Shown piece after piece: positions 1 to 18,316 of a stretch of DNA of 64,000 nucleotides. The DNA is from Cyclina sinensis (Eukaryota > Mollusca > Bivalvia > Venerida > Veneridae). The stretch is taken from positions 35,867,241 through 35,931,240 of the forward strand of contig JAAONU010000016.1 in assembly GCA_012932295.1 (NCBI GenBank), read 5' to 3'. The notes below the pieces were generated by a model, which did no database searches, was not told the DNA's origin, and saw nothing but the letters and a program-made list of their open reading frames with translations. The number at the start of each line of letters is the position of its first letter. Within the stretch, counting starts at the first letter, position 1. The translations under genes and the position numbers were made by a program.

Positions 1-786
1 ACACCTAAAATAACAAAAGTAGGTGATTGCAGCCCTCACACCTAAAATAACAAAAGTAGGTGATTGCAGCCCTCACACCTAAAATAACAAAAGTAGGTGA
101 TTGCAGCCCTCACACCTAAAATAACAAAAGTAGGTGATTGCAGCACTCACACCTAAAATAACAAAAGTAGGTGATTGCAGCACTCACACCTAAAATAACA
201 AAAGTAGGTGATTGCAGCCCTCACACCTAAAATAACAAAAGTAGGTGATTGCAGCCCTCACACCTAAAATAACAAAAGTAGGTGATTGCAGCCCTCAGAC
301 CTAAAATAACAAAAGTAGGTGATTGCAGCCCTCACACCTAAAATAACAAAAGTAGGTGATTGCAGCACTCACACCTAAAATAACAAAAGTAGGTGATTGC
401 AGCACTCACACCTAAAATAACAAAAGTAGGTGATTGCAGCCCTCACACCTAAAATAACAAAAGTAGGTGATTGCAGCACTCACACCTAAAATAACAAAAG
501 TAGGTGATTGCAGCACTCACACCTAAAATAACAAAAGTAGGTGATTGCAGCCCTCACACCTAAAATAACAAAAGTAGGTGATTGCAGCCGTCACACATAA
601 AATAACAAAAGTAGGTGATTGAAGCCCTCACACCTAAAATAACAAAAGTAGGTGATTGCAGCCCTCACACCTAAAATAACAAAAGTAGGTGATTGCAGCC
701 CTCACACCTAAAATAACAAAAGTAGGTGATTGCAGCACTCACATCTAAAATAACAAAAGTAGGTGATTGCAGCCCTCACACCTAAT
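1..786. repeat. 37-bp tandem satellite array, about 21 copies
   Basis: A 37-bp unit beginning ACACCTAAAATAACAAAAGT repeats head to tail from the first base to about 786, so the array probably continues off the left edge. Copies are nearly identical. The main variation is one base (GCAGCCCTC against GCAGCACTC), and the CACTC variants tend to come in adjacent pairs. Each unit contains the inverted arms CACCTA and TAGGTG around an A-rich loop. No gene is seen in it. Confidence 0.97.
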
Positions 787-1756
787 AACTTTAATGTGTA
801 TTTATGCTATTCTAATATTGCACTCTGCATACTTAATTGATAATATTAATTACTTATTATTTAACAATTAATTTACATTTAGAATTGCTGACAGACAATT
901 TTATGTAACCATTTCATGTCTCAACAAAAAAAAAAACTTGCATGAAAAATATCCACTTTAAGTTAATATTGTACAAAATGCTGTTTTTTTTATCAAATAT
1001 ATATGTATGCAGTGGTATCTATACAGCTTTTTTCATGAAATAAAAGCTGCACAAATCATGTACCCTTTATGATATGTATTAAGGTATATAGGGCATGGAC
1101 TTGTTAATTGGATAAAAGAATCAAGGGCTAACAGACCTGGAAAAACATGTTACTTGGACGAATGAACCATGCAGATACCGTTTTTTTGAGTGCTATGGTT
1201 ATAATGATTATTTGACTTGTTACTTACCTGAATTGATACAGGAATCATTTATCTGTGATAAAATGTAAATTACTTTTCCAAGTAAATTCCTCTTGTCTAG
1301 ATTTAGTTGTTTACAGGCTAGTTTTTCACATTAAAAAAACATTCTAACACGATCTTAAAATAGCCTATATATACAAAGAAGGAATTGAGCGTGATATATC
1401 ATATATATTAGAGCACGATGAATAAAAGTGCGCGCCCGCAGACGTCACTGCAAACTTCTTTCGGCTGTTCTTATTTGTCATTGTTAACCGAAAATTGTTT
1501 TAAAATATTTTTATAGTGAAATATTGTTATGGACTAACTTATCTTCTTTGATGTTCATCTATGATAAAATTAAAGATATTTGTTAAAACGTAAATTATTG
1601 ACTGATAAGCTAAAATAACCTTGTTGTTTTCATTTTCACATGGGAAATGAATAGTGGGGTAAATGAATAGCCTGTCAGGGTCAATAACTGTAAAAAATGG
1701 CATGATAAGTAGTGCACATAATTGTGTCCCTTATAACTGTACATATGTGTTAGAAT
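787..1756. other. AT-rich intergenic stretch, probable upstream region of the macro-Deltex gene
   Basis: No coding segment is recognised. A short GC-richer island near 1425-1450 contains GACGTCA, which resembles a CRE/ATF site. It could belong to a promoter or an untranslated first exon of the gene starting at 2009, since that coding exon is preceded by a splice acceptor. This is inference only. Confidence 0.35.
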
Positions 1757-1934
1757 GGAAATAGATTTTAAAGTTTTTGTGTTCTATACCGTCGAATATA
1801 GCACTGTATCTCGTTCAGATGCGTAATTATTTAATCACGAAGGCCTATGGCCTTCGTGATTAAATTAATACGCATCTGAACTCGACACCGTGCTCTATTT
1901 GACAGTAGAACACTCAAACTGAAAATCTATTTCC
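1757..1934. repeat. Long imperfect palindrome (foldback/MITE-like)
   Basis: The two halves are reverse complements over about 88 bp each, with scattered mismatches. The innermost part is nearly perfect: GTTCAGATGCGTAATTATTT at 1813 pairs with the matching stretch ending at 1881, and AGGCC TAT GGCCT forms the tip at 1841-1852. The outer ends are GGAAATAGATTTT at 1757 and its complement ending at 1934. It probably is a small foldback transposon; no coding capacity. Confidence 0.85.
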
Positions 1935-1996
1935 TAAATATAAATAATCATATTATAACTTACCAACTCAGTTTCTTAAAACTCTTTCTTTTTAGG

Positions 1997-2005
1997 ATGA
2001 AATAA
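1997..2005 (+). promoter_or_regulatory. Minimal upstream ORF (Met-Lys-stop) just before the main start
   Basis: After a splice acceptor (TTCTTTTTAG ending at 1995) the exon reads ATG AAA TAA, then only three bases before the main ATG at 2009. A two-codon uORF this close would be expected to lower initiation at 2009 or to rely on leaky scanning. The sequence is plain; the effect is inferred. Confidence 0.45.
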
Positions 2006-2008
2006 ACA

Positions 2009-10710
<8,702 letters not shown>

Positions 10711-12190
10711 ATTCCAGCCCTTGTTTTATTTTGAAGCTTAGTTGTAATATTCCTGCAGGAATCTAAAGTAGTGAAAAACATTTGTTTAAACTAGGAAAAA
10801 ATCTCATTTTGGCTTTTATAATCTTTGAAGTGTGTCAGTCAGTGTGAAATCAAAACATGCAGTTTTTAGATGTTGATTTTAAATACAGTGCCGTCCAAAA
10901 ATCGACTCTCATTTTTATTTTCTCTATAACATGCCATTTGAAAGAGTGAGACTACTATGTATCTTAACTAGGATAGGCATATATTTTGTTTCTCTATCTC
11001 TAAATTAATTCTTTTATAATCAGTAACAGAGTGACAGTATCATAAGTTGATAAGTCTTATGAGTTTGTATTTACTGTCATGGCTTAGAAAAGTTGTGAAA
11101 ACTATAAGCATTCGTTGTGTGTCTTGTAATCAGGCCATTTGTACCAAACTTTACCGAATATAATTTTAATACCCGTAATGTAGATTTTAATACTTGTGGT
11201 GTTATACATTTTAGGAATGTATGTATTGAAGCAAGGGTGATGTGTTAAGTTCAAGATTGAAGCATTTTTTTTTCTCTGAATCAAAGTTCATTTACCTTAC
11301 TGGAGCAATTACATTTTATTTCATCATTTTTTTTCGGAGTTTTAAAGGATTACTTGTGAATGTTAATTATTTATAGATTTGTCAATCTCATTGGACAGTG
11401 TAGGGAGTTTCGTTCTTACAGATGTTAAATTTTGATATACTGTAAGGAGAACAAGTTTTGTGAAAGGGCCAAGAAATAGGTGGTGTATGTACAAAGTGTT
11501 ACATTATTACAACTAGTTTCCACAATTATGTGAAGTAGAGCAACTGCCCCATGGCAGGTTGTTGGGGGTTTTGAAATATTAAGAAACATTCCATATTGTG
11601 TATATTTTGTTTCACTATATTGTTATTGTTTGTTGTCTTTATAATCATTGTTACGAATATTTTATGTTTATTTCTTGAATATTTTATCTCGTTTTTGAGT
11701 AAATTATTTGTATATCCCTCAACCTGGCTCACTTACGAACACCAGCTGGAAGGAGGAAAGAGGAATGAGTGACTATCAGTGTAACTCCCTCAATTATTCT
11801 CTCATTTTTATGTTGATGATTTTTGCCTAGCTGAGTTTTATTATGTCTCTGGATCACCATTTTAGTTTATACATATGCTTAGTATGAAATAAACAAAAAT
11901 GTACAAGGTAAATAATCTCATTGTTAACAGTCATTTTATTATTTGTAAAAGAAAATTTATTTTTGATTGAACTACATTTTATTATGAATGTCAAGTGACT
12001 CTTAACTCTGCTTCCGTCCTCTAAAAACATCTGTGCCTTTTTAGAAATTGTAAGTAGTAAATAAAGATACTTTTTTTTTTTTTGGACTTAGTGATGTTAG
12101 AGACTGATGCAAATTTTAATAATTTCATTTAAGTGTTAGTACTCACAAACATTTGTCTGGTGACAAGGATGTTTTTAAAATCAATGCATG
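10711..12190. other. 3' UTR and downstream flank of the macro-Deltex gene
   Basis: No coding segment. The stop codon is at 10708-10710. The stretch to about 11900 is AT-rich single-copy-looking sequence with several T runs and may be the 3' UTR. Confidence 0.5.
11888..11893 (+). terminator. Candidate poly(A) signal AATAAA
   Basis: AATAAA followed within 30 bases by T/G-rich sequence, about 1.2 kb past the stop of the macro-Deltex gene. Another AATAAA lies near 12060. Which one is used cannot be told from sequence alone. Confidence 0.4.
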
Positions 12191-12194
12191 AACC

Positions 12195-13040
12195 TTTCTC
12201 TTGTCAGTCATTATGTCTTCCCCCTCTTGTCTGTCCTTCTGTCACACTTCGTTTCCGCTCAATAACTGGACTACCATTTGACACAGTGCCTTCAAACTTC
12301 ATAGGGTGATTGCCCTTATTGAGTACAAGAACCCTATTGATAATGGGGTCAAAGGTCAAGGTCACAGGGATCCTAAGAGTGTAAAACAGTTTCCGCTCAA
12401 TAACTGGAGTTTTATTTCACTAGAGCCTTCAGATTTCATAGGGTGATTGCTCTTATTGTGTAGAAGAACCCTAATGATTCTGGGGTCAGTAGGTCAAAGG
12501 TCAAGGTCACAGGGGCCCGAAGAGTGAGAACTGCTTACCTGGATGATCTTTTATTTAGGCACTGCTAACCTTGATGATCTACTTATGATTAAGTAACCAC
12601 ATAAATAGATGATCATGCCATATTTAGTTACTTTTGTATGCTCAACTCCCCCTATGCCCATGGGTTAACCCTATAGATTTTGAGGTCAGTAGGTCAAAGG
12701 TCAAGGTCACAGGAGCCCAAAGAGTGAAAACCATTTCTGCTCAATAACTCAAGTTCTGTTGCACCAAGAGCCTTCTAACGTCATAGGATAATTGCCCATG
12801 CTGAGTAGAAGAACCAAACAGTTCCACTTTGATGTCAGGTGATGTCAACCGTGCCTAGATTAAGGTGTGAAACTATCATAACCATACATATGTTAATATA
12901 TGTTATATATATAAAATGTTCTTTATACCATAATAAATGACAGAGGCTTCTGTTTCAGAAAGGCGATATCTCTTCCTTGGCCTTCCTTCCATCGGGTGCA
13001 GGGGGAGACATGCGTTTTTCACAAAAAACATCTAGTTATT
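12195..13040. repeat. Decayed repeat element with 'ggtcaaggtcacagg' tandem core
   Basis: Opens with 'tgtctgtccttctgtcacac' and then repeats 'tccgctcaataactgga', 'tcatagggtgattgc' and 'ggtcaaaggtcaaggtcaca' about three times. It ends near 12995-13015 with GGGGGAGACATG. That matches the 'gggggagacata' terminus seen at 52835-52844. Non-coding. Confidence 0.65.
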
Positions 13041-13389
13041 TTTGCAATAGGTCTAGAGTAAAACTCGTGTATCTTTTTTGTTAAGTTACAATATTTTTCA
13101 CTGACCCTCAGGTCAGTTTTAAGCATTGACCCTCAGGTCGGTTTTAGGCAATAAATGCCTGCAGTAATTAATAATGTCACATCAGTTTTCAATGAACACT
13201 TTCTTTTGAAAATCTGTATTTTACAACTATTTCTTCATGAATATTAGAACGAAACTATACATATTGTATAATGACCACATTATACTGGAATGTTTTCTTT
13301 TACAACAGAGGTTTCATGTTGTTCTTGTTTAAGGATCATTAAAATCTATCAATATTTAGTAAAACTGTATGTTTTTTTGTTTTTTGTTA

Positions 13390-14230
13390 ACCCCTGCCAA
13401 AGGTGGTAGGATATAGATTTGGCATTGTCCCGCCGGCTGTTCGTCCTTCCGTCACAGTTTGATTGGAACAAAACACTAAAACTATTGAAGTTATAAATGG
13501 AAAACTTATATTAACATATGTGGTTAAATCTCATTGAGTAGAATTGCAGTGCATAGGAACTGAAACTCTTCATTTCATAATTTTTGCCTTATTCCCCTTC
13601 GCTATTGTTCCTGTTATAAGTTATAAACCTAAAATTTTAAATATGTTTTCATCTCATTAAGTAGAGGTGCAGTGCAAAGGAACTGTAACTCTTCACTTTA
13701 TGATTTTATGAGGTATCAAAATAAAACTTCAAAGGTGCATAAATGACATTAGGGAGTCATGCAGTACAAAGGAACAGTAACTCTTCACTTGATAACTTTT
13801 GAGTTATTGCTCTTTGTTATTTTTATTATTTAATTTTGTTTGGACAATAACTCTAAAAGTATTTAAGGTATCAACATGAAACTTTATAGGTACATAGATG
13901 TCTTTGAAGAGAAGAGAGATATAGATTTGGCATTGTCCGTCGGCTGTTTGTTAGTCTGTCTGTCAAGCATAACTCGAAATCTATTAAAATTATAAACCTC
14001 AAACTTCATATGTGGTTAGATCTCATTAAGTAAAAGTGCAGTGAATAGGAACTGTAACTCTTTGCTTTATAACTTAAGAGTTATTCCCCTTTGTTATTTT
14101 TAATACTTAATTTTTGTTTGGACAATAACTCGGAAAGTATTTGAGGTATCAAAATTAAACTAGGTGCATAGATATCATTAAGTAGTCATGCAGTGCATAG
14201 GAACTTACTCTTCACTTGTTTAGACCAAAA
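13390..14230. repeat. Decayed tandem repeat with 'gtgcagtgcataggaactg' phrases
   Basis: Four to five diverged units share phrases like 'catctcattaagtagaggtg', 'gtgcagtgcaaaggaactg' and 'aactcttcactt'. The start at 13390 ('cccctgccaaaggtggtagg') is followed by 'gttcgtccttccgtcacag', the GTCC-type motif typical of the repeat families here. Related phrases recur at 55280-55570. Confidence 0.65.
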
Positions 14231-14429
14231 ATTGCTGTTGTTAAGCTGCTTCTTGAGAATTCATGTTTTGACATCATTTCTCTCAGATGACATCAAATTG
14301 ATTTGTCACTCAAATTCCAAGGTCAAAAATCTTAAAGAACTTTAAAGTCCCATTCCAGTGATTTGTATTCTTCTGCGGGGGATATCAGTTCAACAAATTT
14401 GCTTGTTTCACTTATATTACTGACTATAT

Positions 14430-15180
14430 CTAGTACCTCTTTGTGCTCAAGGTGAGCTTTTGTGATCACCCTGTGTTGATCGTGCATCGTGATCTTTTTA
14501 CTTGAAACAACATGTCCTCCTAAACCACTTGGTGAAATATGATAAAACTTTGCAGGAATGTTCCTTGCATGAAGCGTTACTTAAAGTTATTCACAAAGCA
14601 ATATAGAAAAAAAACCTTTAAAAATCTCCTTGAATGATCCCATAAGACCTAGAATTTAAAATTTGGCATGAAGCATTGTCTAGTGGACCTTTATGAAGCT
14701 AGTTCAGATTATAAGATTGGGGTAAAGGTTTCAAGGCTAAAAATAGATTTATCTACTTTAACTCATAGAGCCTTCATTTAGAGACCAATATCTGAAATTT
14801 GGTATGTAGGTTCCTTGCATGGACCTCTACCCATAGGTGGGGTTTGAGCTTACTGGGTCAAGGTCATCATAGGTAATAATAGATATTTCTACTCTCTGTC
14901 ATAGAGCCTTTATTTATTATGCCCCCGAAGGGAGGTATATTGGTTTTAAACTGTCCATCAGTCTGTCAAAAAACTTTAACATTGGCATTTACTTCCTTAT
15001 TAGTAAGTGGATTTACTTCCTACTCGTACACAGCACCCCTTTGGACGAGACCTTTCCACTGACCTATATTTATATGACCTTGACCCCTGAATGACTGGTC
15101 CTCAGCTCAAAGGTCAAAACACCACTTTCAGGGGCATTGTCATCTTACAGTGACAGTTCTTGTTGACTGATGTTTTAGAT
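14430..15180. repeat. Two repeat fragments: a family A-like piece and an 'ATGCCCCCGAAGGG' element
   Basis: From 14440 'tttgtgctcaaggtgagctt' matches the 5' hairpin part of family A and is followed by worn body sequence to about 14890. At 14918 ATGCCCCCGAAGGGAGGTAT, a short hairpin, starts a second fragment with 'ccatcagtctgtc'. It runs to about 15165. From there to the LTR at 15597 I see no feature. Confidence 0.55.
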
Positions 15181-15596
15181 ATTTGGTTTGGGCACCTTCA
15201 ATTAGAAAATGGAATACAACAAACCCACAGCCAAAGTACTCAGACTTATTCTACCAAGCATGGAGTTTCCCTCTTTTTTCCTCTCGTGCCTCCAGTACAA
15301 CCTGACTAATTTACCAAGCATGAAGTTTGAAACTGTTCCTCATTAAGTTCAAGATAATGATTTCAAAATGGTTTTAACAAGAATGGTTTCAACTACATGT
15401 ATAATAAATAATTGTATCTCAATTATTAATGAACAGAGAATACACTCTGACAATTTTTATAAAAAATTTATTTGTGCAAAGAATAACAAGATTAAAGAAA
15501 AAACATTCACTCGGTAGAAATAAAGTGTAACGTGTGAGATGAACACACCAGGATTATTCTAACTGTGGTGTAAAGCATTAATGCCATGGTATATAT

Positions 15597-16719
15597 TGTA
15601 ATATAAGGTACCCTTGTCACCATTTTTATGCTTCTTTCATACTCTAATTCATTCAGAAATGTACTGTTTCAGTTGGCATTATATTGTCAGTTCATTATGT
15701 TTCATTATTAATAAGTAAATGTATGTTGCTAATACGGGAACTTCAATATTGGTATTTCTTCCGGGTCGTGAAAACCTATGACATTTTGTAGTTTCGAAAA
15801 CTGTATTATATCGAGATGCCCCTTTTTGTTATATATCTTCAAAGGACAAACTATAGCATCTTTTGCTTACCTAAATATTGTTCAAGATACCATGGTTTCC
15901 TAGAATTTATTCATATTTTCATTCTTGACAGAGGGTTGTGTTTTATTTGATTACTGGCGCCACCTGTACTTGCAGGTATTAATTCTCGTAATCCATATTA
16001 CTTAAGAAATACCGATCCGTACTGTTTCCGGACAATAACACTGCTTCATATGAGTTAAATACAGTTTCTAACTTAACAATAACATAAAAATAAGTATCAC
16101 AATGAGTGCCATGGAGGAGGACTATTTCCTGTACTCTAGTACGGCGGATGACTACTTTAGTCGGAAAATTCCGTAGTAATTCTGATTGGCTCCAACTGGC
16201 TGTTTCTGTGTATTCATGGATTCTGATTGGGTAGTCTTTTAAATCGGAGCACTTAGTACTGCCAAAAGTATTGTGGCGCGATAAATATAAATACTGGACG
16301 CGCTCAAAGAACGCCAGCTTTTCACATCGGACTTCAGGCCAGAAACATCATAAAATCATAAATAACGTAAATAGATAAATATAGTACAAATATATAAGTA
16401 ATAACATTTCCCTGGAGGATCGGAACATAAGACAGATTCACAGGAGCTGACCAGCAGCAATGTAAATACCATTTCACGTAATAACAAACATAACGAAGAC
16501 ATTAACTAAACATTAATTCTTTAATAACAATTTATTAGTAGTTGGATCTTAGTGGTTTTCATACTACTACTATAATTAAATAAAAGTAATCTGTTTCATT
16601 TAGTTTATCTTTAGTTATTTATTGAGTTATAAAATTCCCCCTTTGGCCCCAAGTAAGTCTACTCAAAGGAGTCGTATTATTTTCCCATCGAAAAGTCGCC
16701 GTTCTACGTCCCTGTTACA
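15597..16719 (+). repeat. 5' LTR
   Basis: Starts TGTAATATAAGG and ends GTCCCTGTTACA. A TATA-like stretch ATAAATATAAATAC is at 16281-16294 and an AATAAA at 16579-16584. That gives a plausible U3-R-U5 layout with transcription starting around 16310-16340. An upstream micro-ORF in U3 (16102-16176) would encode 24 residues. Confidence 0.96.
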
Positions 16720-16737
16720 CTGGTGTCAGAAGTGCAG
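16720..16737 (+). other. Primer-binding site
   Basis: TGGTGTCAGAAGTGCAG begins one or two bases after the 5' LTR end, in the position and with the TGG start expected for a tRNA 3'-end complement. I do not assign the primer tRNA. The rest of the leader to 17380 shows no long ORF. Confidence 0.75.
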
Positions 16738-17228
16738 ATGTTGATATATCTTTGACGTCACGGACCAAATTTGTTCGACGAATTTTCGGAAAACTTGGGA
16801 AAACAACAATAGGACCGGACGGATTCGCAGAACGGAATTTTCCGTTTTGGGTGAGGACTACGGATAACACTGGATTGGCCATTTATTTTAAATACCGTGC
16901 ACATTAAACGGATCAGTAGGACGGATTTTTCCAACTGTAAAGGTCCGCACATCTCGCAACGGATTATTCGGTACATCGGAACGGATCCGCAGAAAGGAAT
17001 TTTCAACCAACGGAAAAACTCCGCACATACCGTGACAAACTTGTACGGATCCACATAAACTTAATCTTCCGTTGGATCGGGATCTCATCTATTGGGTGGA
17101 ATTTTCTGTTTCATTTGGAACTGTTAATGATAACTTACAGGATGATTACTTTTTAACTTCCTCTGGTATTATTACGGATCCGTACAACGGATATTTTAGC
17201 AGAAAAAAAAAAGTTTCAGCTCTGGAAT

Positions 17229-17237
17229 AAAGTAAGT
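17229..17237 (+). promoter_or_regulatory. Candidate leader splice donor
   Basis: AAA|GTAAGTAA with the GT at 17232, upstream of the gag start and downstream of the primer site, resembles a consensus 5' splice site. It could pair with the acceptor at 22516-22517 to make a subgenomic mRNA for ORF3. That pairing is inferred, and in this leader frame a stop lies at 17197 with no ATG after it. Confidence 0.4.
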
Positions 17238-17380
17238 AACTTTAGTTCATTACTTGCTATACTCATTTGAACTGAACTTCGGGGAAATAGGAGCAACGGA
17301 ATCGGACGTAATTAAATTACTTGTAATATTCTCTTTTACTGAAAAGCTCAACTACCATCTTATTTTTTTTTTTTGACATT

Positions 17381-18316
17381 ATGGCCGACCACCAAGAATC
17401 GTCCGATTCAGAGGTTGAACTCAACATCAACAACCATGCAAGTGGAGATGAGGAAGATTATCGAGGTGAGATTGGTGACCATGATTATGGAGCACGTGAA
17501 AGACGGAGGAGAAGTCGCCCTCCTCAGATTAAGCCAGACCCTTTCACTGGTATGGAGGACTGGGACCAATATTTCTCATACTTTGAAGATTGTGCCGAAC
17601 TCGCCCAATGGTCTGAGAAGGAAAAGCTTTTGTATCTGGCTACGTCACTTAGACAAGCAAGGCTGCATTACAGCTCTTTACCTGTACAAGACAAACGTTC
17701 CTACAAGGCTCTTGTCTCAAAGCTTGAACAACGTTTTGGCAGTAAGCGACAGCAGACTAGGTGGCTGTCGAAAATGCAGAACAGGACCCGTGCTAAGAAT
17801 GAATCAATAGCTGTATTCGGAGATGAGCTTCGCCTTTTGGCGTGTAAGGCTTATGCTAATCTAGATCCTGAGGCACAGGAGATGTTAGCGCTTCAACACT
17901 TCTATAAGAACGTTTCGGCTGAATTGAGATGCAGACTAATGGACAAGGACTGTAAGACAATTAGCGAAGCAGTAGAAGTGGTTGAACGTTACGAGGACGT
18001 GCTTGGACAGATTAATACAAATAATTCTGCAGGGTCGTCGAGAATAAGAGGGGTGTCTAGTACAGTTGGACAGGATTCTACAAGTTCAAGCGTGGGGCCA
18101 CAGAAAGAGTTTGAAGATATCAAGGGTGCTATTAAACGAATTGAAGGAAGACTTGATAAATTAGAATCAAGCACCAACATCACAAAGAGAAACACTGAAA
18201 GGAAATGTTTTTCATGTGGGGCCAGCGACCACTTTTTCAAAAGTTGTCCAAATAAAGGAAAATATGGAACCAAGTCTCCCCAGAATCAGGGAAACTCCAA
18301 TCTGTCATCTCGTTAG
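17381..18316 (+). CDS. gag: Gag-like protein, 311 aa, with zinc knuckle
   Basis: The ATG at 17381 is followed by an acidic, then Arg-rich N-terminus (residues about 1-47) and a retrotransposon Gag core (about 50-220). The core has the typical 'F.G..W..Y...FE' start and 'L..LE.RF' helix. A single CCHC knuckle lies at C276-C279-H284-C289. It would form the particle and bind RNA. The stop at 18314-18316 overlaps pol by about 60 bases. Pol is in the -1 frame, and a frameshift signal sits in the overlap. Confidence 0.93.
   Translation: MADHQESSDSEVELNINNHASGDEEDYRGEIGDHDYGARERRRRSRPPQIKPDPFTGMEDWDQYFSYFEDCAELAQWSEKEKLLYLATSLRQARLHYSSLPVQDKRSYKALVSKLEQRFGSKRQQTRWLSKMQNRTRAKNESIAVFGDELRLLACKAYANLDPEAQEMLALQHFYKNVSAELRCRLMDKDCKTISEAVEVVERYEDVLGQINTNNSAGSSRIRGVSSTVGQDSTSSSVGPQKEFEDIKGAIKRIEGRLDKLESSTNITKRNTERKCFSCGASDHFFKSCPNKGKYGTKSPQNQGNSNLSSR

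Noticed and set aside
1..786. Regular 37-bp repeats as a CRISPR array
   Set aside because: There are no unique spacers; the whole unit repeats, and the surrounding genes are animal genes with introns.
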